Of a DNA stretch of 64,000 bases, positions 1 to 9,231 are shown piece after piece. This DNA is from Chamaelirium japonicum. Its lineage: Eukaryota; Streptophyta; Magnoliopsida; Liliales; Melanthiaceae. A program made the position numbers and the translations under genes. Position 1 is the first letter of the stretch. Every line of letters starts with the position of its first letter. The notes beneath the pieces are model-generated. The model did no database searches. It worked only from the letters and a program-made list of their open reading frames with translations, and was not told where the DNA came from. The stretch lies in assembly GCA_947650365.1 (NCBI GenBank), contig CANTAL010000095.1:310001-374000 (forward strand). The letters run 5' to 3'.

Positions 1-868
1 GCGGCTCCATTTATAAGCAATGAGAATTTGACCGTAGAGATACAACAATTAATCCATTGTATCCATTTTGCTGGAAAATTCATAGCCTTCAAAGTTTGAA
101 GTATGAAGGAATGGCTGACAGAATCAAAAGCTTTACGTAGATCAACTTTAAGACACATTCTGGGAGTTCCTATCGAAAGATGGAATTTATTTAGAAGCTC
201 ATGGGCAATCATCACTGCATCTTGTATATGTCTGCCACTAAGGAAAGCTAGTTGATTTTCAGATATCAACTGCGGAAGGACTGTCTTCATTCTGCTTGCA
301 AGAATAGAAATGATAATTTTATAGGAAAAATTGCAGAGCGAGATAGGCCGGCAATTCGCAAAGCTTGTAATTCGATCCTCTTTTGGTATAAGAGCTATGA
401 AAGAATGATTGAGGGAAGATATCTTCTCAGGATGTATACAGAAATAGTGTATCATATCTATGAAGTCATTTTTGATGACCATCCAGTTCTTTATAAAGAA
501 GGAAGCAATATATCCATCCGGACCTGGGGCTTTATCAGGGGGGGAGCTGTGGATAGCAGAATATATCTCATCTTCAGAGAAAGATTGACTAATCTCTTCA
601 CTTTGTTCTTGATTGAGCTGCGTTAGACCCCTGCAGTTTACATCTTTGGTGTTGATCTGTCTAAAGAGGTTTGTAAAATATTGAACACCTTCAACTTTGA
701 TGTTTTCAGGTTCATCCAACATGTCCCCAGTAGAAGATAGAATAGAAAGAATTTTGGTTTTGGACCTTCTTCCTCTGATAGCGGCATGATAGAATTTGGA
801 GTTCGTGTCACCTTTAGATAACCATTGCACTTTAGACTTAAGCCTAAGCAGTTCTGTATGAATATTTC
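1..868 (-). mobile_element. Plant-type LINE (non-LTR retrotransposon) fragment
   Basis: This is the only non-satellite DNA in the window. It carries the reverse-transcriptase part of a LINE ORF2 on the minus strand, so the 5' side of the element faces the satellite at base ~869 and the 3' side runs off the left edge. The upstream endonuclease region is absent, which fits the 5' truncation common for LINE insertions. The 3' UTR, poly(A) and target-site duplication lie outside the window if present. The reading frame has no stop over its whole visible length, so this copy looks fairly young. The motif wording (GPDGY, RPISLCN, VDLRKAFDSV) is that of plant LINEs; I do not assign a subfamily. Confidence 0.93.
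3..868 (-). CDS. Partial LINE ORF2: reverse transcriptase, fingers and palm N-terminal part
   Basis: The encoded enzyme copies LINE RNA into DNA at a nicked target site. The frame is read from high to low coordinates. In order it shows KVQWLSKGDTNSKFYH (833-786), the W..GD.N.KF.H stretch that precedes the RT domain in plant LINEs; DKAPGPDG (536-513); FIALIPKE (401-378); NCRPISLCN (356-330); ISENQLAFLSGR (266-231); KVDLRKAFDSV (149-117), whose first Asp (143-141) is the motif A metal ligand; and WINCCISTVKFSLLINGA (56-3), the motif B neighbourhood. The catalytic YADD box, thumb, RNase H (if any) and Cys-rich tail would lie beyond base 1. No stop or frameshift is visible. The N-terminal endonuclease is missing. 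The frame stays open past the satellite boundary to base 899, with a stop at 902-900. No start codon is assigned because the copy is 5'-truncated. Confidence 0.93.
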
Positions 869-1185
869 GTTCTAATTCACTCATACGATCCATTCTAATT
901 CACTCATACGATCCATTCTAATACATTCATACGATCCATTCTAATTCATTTGCATGAATATCCATTCTAATTCATTCGTACGATCCATTCTAATTCATTC
1001 GTACGATCCATTCTAATTCCTTCGTACGATCCATTCTAATTCATTCGTACGATCTATTCTAATTCATTCGTACGATCCATTCTAATTCATTCGTACGATC
1101 CATTCTAATTCCTTCGTACGATCCATTCTAATTCATTCGTACGATCCATTCTAATTCATTCGTACAATCTATTCTAATTCATTCG
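869..1185 (-). repeat. Satellite block 1 (-), LINE-proximal
   Basis: This first block touches the LINE. Its first units are of the rarer CACTCATACG and ATACATTCATACG classes, a marker group that recurs deep in the array (about 2330, 5485, 13015, 23030, 39958, 53137, 53544, 56461, 61137). Later units are close to consensus. It ends at the CATTCGTACGAATG palindrome. Confidence 0.93.
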
Positions 1186-1692
1186 TACGAATGGATACAT
1201 TCGTGTGAATGAATTAGAATGGATCGTACGAATGAGTAAGAATGGATCGTACGAATGAAATAGAATGGATTGCACGAATGAATTAGAATGGATCGTACGA
1301 ATGAATTAGAATGGATCGTGTGAAAGAATTAGAATGGATTGTATCAATGAATTAGAATGGATCGTACGAAGGAATTAGAATAGATCGTACGAATGAATTA
1401 GAATGGATCGTACGAATGAATTAGAATAGATCGTACGAATGAATTAGAATGGATCGTACAAATGAATTAGATTAGATCGTACGAATGAATTAGAATGGAT
1501 CGTACGAATGAATTAGAATGGATCATGTGAACGAATTAGAATGGATCGTACGAATGAATTAGAATGGATCATGTGAAAGAATTAGAATGGATCGTACGAA
1601 TGAATTAGAATGGATCGTGCGAATGAATTAGAATGGATCGTACGAATGAATTAGAATGGATCGTGCTAATGAATTAGAATTGATCGAACGAA
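1186..1692 (+). repeat. Satellite block 2 (+)
   Basis: The block opens with ATGGATACATTCGTGTG, the signature of a switch found six times in the window. It holds GAGTAAG and GAAATAG marker monomers and several GATCATGTG or GTGTGAAAG variants. It closes at GAATTC, the palindromic switch near 1692. Confidence 0.92.
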
Positions 1693-2590
1693 TTCATTCT
1701 AATTCATTCATACAATCCATTCTAATTCTTTCACACGATCCATTCTAATTCATTCGTACGTTCTATTCTAATTCATTAGCACGATCCATGCTAATTCATT
1801 CTTATTCATTTGTATCGATTCTAATCCATTCGCACGATCCATTCTAATTCATTCGTAGGATCCATTCTAATTCATTAATATGATCCATTCTAATTCATTC
1901 GTACGATCCATTCTAATTCATATGCACAAAGGTATCCATTCTAATCCATTCATAGGATCCATTCTAATCCATTTGTACGATCCATTCTAATTCATTCGTA
2001 CGATCCATTCTAATTCATTCGCTCGAATGTATCCATTCTAATCCATTCGTACGATCCATTCTAATCCATTCGTAAGATCCATTCTAATTCATTCGCATTA
2101 ATGTAACCATTCTAATTCATTCATTTGATCCATTCTAATTCATTCGTACGATCCATTCTAATTCATTCGCACGATCCATTCTAATTCATTCATAGGATCC
2201 ATTCTAATTCATTCGTACAATCCATTCTAATTCTTTCACACGATCCATTCTAATTCATTCATACGATCCATTCTAATTCATTCATACAATCCATTCTAAT
2301 TCATTCGTACGACCCATTCTAATTCACTCATACAATCCATTCTAATACATTCATACGATCCATTCTAATTCATTTGCACGAATATATCCATTCTAATTCA
2401 TTCGAATGATCCATTCTAATTCCTTCGTACGATCTATTCTAATTCATTTGTACGATCTATTCTAATTCATTTGTACGATCCATTCTAATTCATTCGTACG
2501 ATCCATTCTAATTCCTTCGTACGATCCATTCTAATTCATTCGTACGATCCATTCTAATTCATTCGTACAATCTATTCTAATTCATTTGTA
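1693..2590 (-). repeat. Satellite block 3 (-)
   Basis: The block begins with the CATACAATCC / TTTCACACG marker pair, then CATTAGCACGATCCATGC near 1770, and an ACAAAGGTATCC 28-bp variant near 1925. It repeats the LINE-proximal CACTCATAC/ATACATTC group near 2325-2390. It ends in the same kind of switch as block 1. Confidence 0.92.
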
Positions 2591-2700
2591 CGAATGGATA
2601 CATTCGTGTGAATGAATTAGAATGGATCGTACGAATGAGTAAGAATGGATCGTACGAATGAAATAGAATGGATTGCACGAATGAATTAGAATGGATCGTA
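2591..2700 (+). repeat. Satellite block 4 (+), short
   Basis: Four to five monomers starting with the GATACATTCGTGTG unit and carrying GAGTAAG, GAAATAG and ATTGCACG markers in the same order as the start of block 2. The block ends at GGATCGTACGATCC, a perfect palindrome. Confidence 0.9.
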
Positions 2701-2769
2701 CGATCCATTCTAATTCATTCGTACGATCCATTCTTACTCATTCGTACAATCTATTCTAATTCATTTGTA
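2701..2769 (-). repeat. Satellite block 5 (-), three monomers
   Basis: Exactly about three 23-bp units (69 bp), including CTTACTCATTCG and ACAATCTATTC variants, between two palindromic switches. The neighbouring + blocks 4 and 6 begin with the same units, so a strand switch followed by local duplication is likely. Confidence 0.9.
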
Positions 2770-3458
2770 CGAATGGATACATTCGTGTGAATGAATTAGA
2801 ATGGATCGTACGAATGAGTAAGAATGGATCGTACGAATGAAATAGAATGGATTGCACGAATGAATTAGAATGGATCGTACGAATGAATTAGAATGGATCG
2901 TGTGAAAGAATTAGAATGGATTGTATGAATGAATTAGAATGGATCGTATGAAGGAATTAGAATGGATCGTACGTGAGTAAGAATGGATCGTACGAATGAA
3001 ATAGAATGGATTGTGCGAATGAATTAGAATGGATCGTACGAATGAATTAGAATGGATCGTGTGAAAGAATTAGAATGGATTGTATGAATGAATTAGAATA
3101 GATCGTATGAATGAATTAGAATGGATCGTACGAACGAATTAGAATGGATCGTACGAATGAATTAGAATGGATACATTCGTGCGAATGAATTAGAATGGAT
3201 ACATTCGTGCGATAGAATTAGAATAGATCGTATGAATGAATTAGAATGGATCCTATGAATGAATTAGAATGGATCGTGCGAATGAATTAGAATTGATCGT
3301 ACGAATGAATTAGAATGGATCGTACGAATAAATTAGAATGGATCGTGCTAATGAATTAGAATTGATCGAACGAATGAATTAGCACAGATTGTGCTAATGA
3401 ATTAGAATGGAACGTACGAATGAATTAGAATGGATTGTATGAATGAATTAGAATGAAT
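2770..3458 (+). repeat. Satellite block 6 (+)
   Basis: Starts as a copy of block 4. A monomer is truncated near 2970 (CGTACGTGAGTAAG). Near 3345-3400 it contains the GTGCTAATG / GATCGAACG / TAGCAC series, the + version of the TTAGCAC marker set seen in - blocks. Closes at GAATTCGTACGATCC. Confidence 0.92.
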
Positions 3459-3885
3459 TCGTACGATCCATTCGAATTCATTCGCACGATCCATTCTAAT
3501 TCATTCATATGATCCATTCTAATTCATTCATACAATCCATTCTAATTCTTTCACACGATCCATTCTAATTCATTCATAGGATCCATTCTAATTCATTCGT
3601 ACAATCTATTCTATTTTATTTGTACGATCCATTCTTACTCATTCGTATGATCCATTCTAATTTATTCGGACGAATGTATACATTCTAATTTATTCGTACG
3701 ATCCATTCAAATTCATTCGTACGATCCATTCTAATTCATTCGTACGATCCATTCTTACTCATTCGTATGATCCATTCTAATTCATTCGTACGATCCATTC
3801 TAATTCATTCATACGATCCATTCTAATTCATTCGCACAATCTATTCTAATTCATTCGTACGATCCATTCTAATTCATTCGTACGA
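3459..3885 (-). repeat. Satellite block 7 (-)
   Basis: Opens CGATCCATTCGAATTC, a start shared with the blocks at 33238, 55761 and 59391. It continues with the CATACAATCC/TTTCACACG pair and the ACAATCTATTC, TTACTCATTCG and TTCGGACG series in the order seen at 33.3 and 55.8 kb. Ends at CGTACGATCGTACG. Confidence 0.92.
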
Positions 3886-4640
3886 TCGTACGAATGAATT
3901 AGAATGGATCGTACGGAATGAATTAGAATGGATTGTATGAATGAATTAGAATGGATACATTCGTGCGAATGAATTAGAATGGATCATACGAATGAGTAAG
4001 AATGGATCGTACGAATGAAATAGAATGGATTGTATGAATGAATTAGAATGGATCGTACAAATGAATTAGAATGGATCGTACGAATGAATTAGAATGGATC
4101 ATACGAATGAGTAAGAATGGATCGTACAAATGAAATAGAATGGATTGTACGAATGAATTAGAATGGATCGTACGAATGAATTAGAATGGATCGTGTGAAA
4201 GAATTAGAATGCATTATATGAATGAATTAGAATGGATCGTATGCATGAATTAGAATGGATCATGCGAATGAATTCGAATAGATCGTATGATCCATTCGAT
4301 TAGAATGGATCGTATGAATGAATTAGAATGGTTCAGGCGAATGAATTAGAACGGATTGTAGGATTGAATTAGAATGGACCGTATGAATGAATTAGAATGG
4401 ATCGTATGAATGAATTACAATGGATCGTGCGAATAAATTAGAATGGATCGTACGAATGAATTTAAATGGATCGTACGAATGACTTAGAATGGATCATACG
4501 AATGAATTAGAATGGATCATACGAATGAGTAAGAATGGATCATACGAATGAAATAGAATGGATTGTACGAATGAATTAGAATGGATACATTCATGCGAAT
4601 GCATTAGAATGGATCGGACGATTGAATTAGAATGGATCGT
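3886..4640 (+). repeat. Satellite block 8 (+) with a ~15-bp inverted island
   Basis: Starts at a long perfect palindrome and carries an extra G (CGTACGGAATG) near 3915. A short opposite-strand island, TGATCCATTCGA, lies at about 4288-4299. The block's right half, including the island, is repeated near 21.95-22.38 kb. Confidence 0.9.
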
Positions 4641-6580
4641 ACGATTCATTCTAATTCATTCGTACGATCCATTCTAATACATTCGTACGATTCATGCTAA
4701 TTCATTCGCACGATCCATTCTAATTCATTCGTACGATCCATTCTTATTCATTCATACGATCCATTCTAATTCATTCACACAATCCATTCTAATTCATTCG
4801 TACAATCCATTCTAATTCATAAGTATGATCCATTCTAACTTATTCGGTGGAACCATTCTAATTCATTCGTACGATCCATTCTAATTCATTCCCACGATCC
4901 ATTCTATTTTATTCGTACGATCCATTCTAATTCATTCGTACGATCTATTCTAATTCATTCGCACGAATGTAACCATTCTAATTCATTCATACGATTCATT
5001 CTAATTCATTCGTATGAGCCATTCTAATTCATTCGTACGATCCATTCTAATTCATTCGTACGATCAATTGTAATTCATTCATACAATCCATTTAGATTCA
5101 TTCGCACAAATGTATCCATTCAAATTCATTCGTACGATCCAGTCTAATTCATTCGTACGATCCATTCTAATTCCTTCGTACGATCCATTCTAATTCATTC
5201 GTACGATCTATTCTAATTCATTCGTACGATCTATTCTAATTCATTCATACAATCCATTCTAATTCTTTCACACGATCCATTCTAATTCATTCGTACGATC
5301 TATTCTAATTCATTCGCACGAATGTAACTATTCTAATTCATTCATACGATTCATTCTAATTCATTCGTATGAGCTATTCTAATTCATTCGTACGATCCAT
5401 TCTAATTCATTCACACGAAGGTATCCATTCTAATTCATTCATACGATCCATTCTAATTCATTCGTACGATCCATTCTAATTCACTCATACGATCCATTCT
5501 AATACATTCATACGATCCATTCTAATTCATTTGCACGAATATATCCATTCTAATTCATTCGTACGATCCATTCTAATTCATTCGTACGATCCATTCTAAT
5601 TCATTTGTACGATCTATTCTATTTCATTCGTACGATCCATTCTTACTCATTCGTATGATCCATTCTTACTCATTCGTACGATCCATTCTAATTCATTCGT
5701 CCGATCCATTCTAATTCATTCGCACGAATGTATCCATTCTAATTCATTCGTTCGATCAATTCTAATTCATTAGCACGATCCATTCTAATTCATTCATACG
5801 ATCCATTCTAATTCATTCGCACGATCCATTCTAATTCATTCATAGGATCCATTCTAATTCATTCATACGATCTATTCTAATTCCTTCGCACGAATGTATC
5901 CATTCTAATTCATTCGCACGAATGTATCCATTCTAATTCATTCGTACGATCCATTCCAATTCATTCGTACGATCCATTCTAATTCATTAATATGATCCAT
6001 TCTAATTCATTCGTACGATCCATTCTAATTCATATGCACAAAGGTATCCATTCTAATCCATTCGTAGTATCCATTCTACTCTATTCGTACGATCCATTCT
6101 AATCCATTCGTACGATCCATTCTAATTCATTCGCATGAATGTAACCATTCTAATTCATTCATTTGATCCATTCTAATTCATTCGTACGATCCATTCTAAT
6201 TCATTCGTCTATCCATTCTAATTCATTAGCACGAATGTATCCATTCTAATTCATTTGTATGATCCATTCTAATTCATTCGTACGATCTATTCTAATTCAT
6301 TCGTAAGATCCATTCTAATTCATTCGTACGATCTATTCTAATTCATTCGTACGATCCATTCTAATTCATTCGCACGAATGTATCTATTCTAGTTCTTTCG
6401 TACGATCCATTCTAATTTATTCGTATGATCCATTCTAATTCATTCGCACGATCCATTCTAATTCATTCGTACAATCAATTCTAATTCATTCGTGCAATCC
6501 ATTCTATTTCATTCGTACGATCCATTCTTACACATTCGTACGATCCATTCTAATTCATTCACACGAATGTATCCATTCGT
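4641..6580 (-). repeat. Satellite block 9 (-), 1.9 kb
   Basis: Carries many variant monomers: TTCGGTGG near 4845, CCATTTAGATTC near 5090, ATGAGCTATTC near 5370, and the CACTCATAC/ATACATTC group near 5485. Its left 0.9 kb matches the block at 22382. It ends at CATTCGTACGAATG. Confidence 0.92.
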
Positions 6581-6810
6581 ACGAATGAATTAGAAAAGAT
6601 TGTACGAATGAATTAGAATGGATCGTACGAAGGAATTAGAATGGATCGTACGAATGAATTAGAATGGATCGTACGAATGAATTAGAATGGATCGTACGAA
6701 GGAATTAGAATGGATCGTACGAATGAATTAGAATGGATCGTACGATTGAATTAGAATGGATCATACGAATGAGTAAGAATGGATCGTATGAATGAATTAG
6801 ATTGGATCGT
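6581..6810 (+). repeat. Satellite block 10 (+)
   Basis: About ten near-consensus monomers, several with GAAGGAATT. The last part (TACGATTG, GAGTAAG, TAGATTGGATCG) is the left flank of a single-monomer inversion that recurs with the same flanks at 12.3 and 49.0 kb. Confidence 0.9.
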
Positions 6811-6833
6811 ACGATCCAATCTAATTTATTAGC
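6811..6833 (-). repeat. Satellite block 11 (-), one inverted monomer
   Basis: A single 23-bp unit in reverse direction, bounded left by GGATCGTACGATCC and right by ATTAGCATGGATC. Two further copies of this arrangement lie at 12330 and 49014. Confidence 0.88.
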
Positions 6834-7519
6834 ATGGATCATGCCAATGAATTAGAATGGAATATACGAATGAATTAGAATGGATCGTAGAATGGATCGT
6901 ACGAATGAATGAGAATGGATCGTACGAATGAATTAGAATAGATCATAGGAATGAATTAGAATGGATCGTGCAAATGAATTAGAATGGATACATTCGTGCG
7001 AATAAATTAGAATGGATCGTGCGAATGAATTAGAATGATTCGTACGAATGAATTAGAATGGATATATTTGAACGAATAAATTAGAATGGATCATACGAAT
7101 GAATTAGATTGGATCGTACGAATGAATTAGAATGGATAGTGCGAATGAATTAGAATCGATCGTACGAATGAATTAGAATGGATCATACGAATAAATTAGA
7201 ATGGATCATACGAATGAGTAAGAATGGATCGTACGAATGAATTAGAATGGATCGTACGAATGAATTAGAATGGGTCGTACGAATAAATTAGAATGGATAC
7301 ATTCGTCCGAACGAATTAGAATGGATCATACGAATGAGTAAGAATGGATCATACGAATGAAATAGAATAGATTGTACGAATGAATTAGAATGGATCCTAC
7401 GAATGAATTAGAATGGATCGTGTGAAAGAATTAGAATGGATTGTATGAATGAATTAGAATGGATCGTATGAATGAATTAGAATGGATCGTACGAATAAAT
7501 TCGAATGGATCGTACGAAT
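6834..7519 (+). repeat. Satellite block 12 (+)
   Basis: Starts with GAATATACG and GATCGTAGAATGG irregular units shared with 12.4 and 49.1 kb, then GATATATTTGAACG near 7060, GAGTAAG markers and the GTGTGAAAG/ATTGTATG pair. Ends at GAATTC. Confidence 0.92.
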
Positions 7520-8044
7520 TCATTCTAATTCATTGATACAATCCATTCTAATTCTTTCACACGATCCATTCTAATGCATTCGTACGTTCCATTCTAATTC
7601 ATTAGCACTATCCATGCTAATTCATTCGTTCGATCAATTCTAATTCATTAGCACGATCCATTCTAATTCATTCGTACGATCCATTCTAATTCATTCGCAC
7701 GATCCATTCTAATTCATTCATAGGATCCATTCTAATTCATTCATACGATCTATTCTAATTCTTTCGCACGAATGTATCCATTCTAATTCATTCGCACGAA
7801 TGTATCCATTGTAATTCATTCGTACGATCCATTCTAATTCATTCGTACGATCCATTCTAATTCATTCATATGATCCATTCTAATTCATTCATACAATCCA
7901 TTCTAATTCTTTCACACGATCCATTCTAATTCATTCGTACGATTCATTCTAATTCATTCGCACAATCCATTCTATTTCATTCGTACGATCCATTCTTACT
8001 CATTCGTATGATCCATTCTAATTCATTCGCACGAAGGTATCCAT
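7520..8044 (-). repeat. Satellite block 13 (-)
   Basis: Carries the TTAGCAC/ATGC/GTTCGATC marker set at about 7595-7660 and the CATAGG, TTTCGCACG and TTTCACACG series. It ends at GTATCCATAATGGATC. The block matches 29.5-29.8 kb. Confidence 0.92.
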
Positions 8045-8214
8045 AATGGATCATACGAATGAGTAAGAATGGATCGTACGAATGAAATAGAATGGATTGT
8101 GCGAATGAATTAGAATGGACCGTACGAATGAATTAGACGTACGAATGAATTAGAATGGATACATTCGTGCGAATAAGTTATAATGGATCATACGAATGAG
8201 TAAGAATGGATCGT
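8045..8214 (+). repeat. Satellite block 14 (+), 170 bp
   Basis: A short + block with a truncated monomer TTAGACGTACG at 8134-8144. The same truncation and both switch points recur 21,738 bp downstream at 29784-29952. It ends at GGATCGTCATTC. Confidence 0.92.
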
Positions 8215-9231
8215 CATTCTAATTCATTCGTATGATCCATTCTAATTCATTTGTATCCATTCTATTTCATTCGCACGAACCATTCTAATTCATTCGCACA
8301 ATCTATTCTAATTCATTCGTACGATCCATTCTAATTCATTCGTACGATCTATTCTAATTCATTCATACATTCCTTTCTAATTTATTCGCACGAATGTATC
8401 CATTCTAATTCATTCGTACGATCCATTCTAATTCATTCGCACAATCTATTCTAATTCATTCATACGATCCATTCTAATTCATTCGCACGAATGTATCCAT
8501 TCTAATTCATTGATATGATCCATTCTACTTCATTCATACTATCCGTTCTAATTCACTCATACGATCCATTCTAATTCATTCATACGATCCATTCTAATTT
8601 ATTCGCACGAATATATCCATTCTAATTCTTTCGTTCGATGCATTCTAATTCATTCGTACGATCCATTCTAATTCATTCATTTGATCCATTCTATTTCATT
8701 CGTACGATCCATTCTAATTCATTCGTCCGATCCATTCTAATTCATTCGCACGAATGTATCCATTCTAATTCATTCGTACGATCCATTCTAATTCATTCGC
8801 ACGATCCATTCTAATTCATTCGTACGATCCATTCTAATTCATTCATACGATCCATTCTAATTCATTCATACAATCCATTCTAATGCTTTCACACGATCCA
8901 TTCTAATTCATTCGTAGGATCCATTCTATTTCATTCGTACGATCCATTCTTACTCATTGGTACGATCCATTCTAATTCATTCGCACGAATGTATCCATTC
9001 TAATTCATTCGTACGAATCCATTCTAATTCATTCGTACAATCTATTCTATTTCATTCGTACGATCCATTCTAATCCATTCTAATCCATTCTAATTCATTC
9101 GTACGATCCATTCGTACTCATTCGTATGATCCATTCTAATTCATTCGTACGATCTATTCTAATTCATTTGTAAGATCCATTCTAATTCATTAATATGATC
9201 CATTCTAATTCATTCGTACGATCCATTCTAA
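8215..9231 (-). repeat. Satellite block 15 (-)
   Basis: Its first ~400 bp match the block at 29953, including the short ATTTGTATCCATTC unit. Near 9070-9100 there are truncated units (CCATTCTAATCC repeated). It ends at TTCTAATGAATTAGAA, a switch shared with 23311. Confidence 0.92.

Noticed and set aside
252-626. 124-codon open frame on the + strand
   Set aside because: It lies antisense to the LINE reverse-transcriptase frame, whose motifs are clear on the minus strand. Its translation shows no recognisable domain.
1-868. Host protein-coding gene
   Set aside because: The minus-strand frame shows the W..GD.N.KF.H, GPDGY, RPISLCN and VDLRKAFDSV series of LINE reverse transcriptases, so it is a mobile element rather than a host gene.
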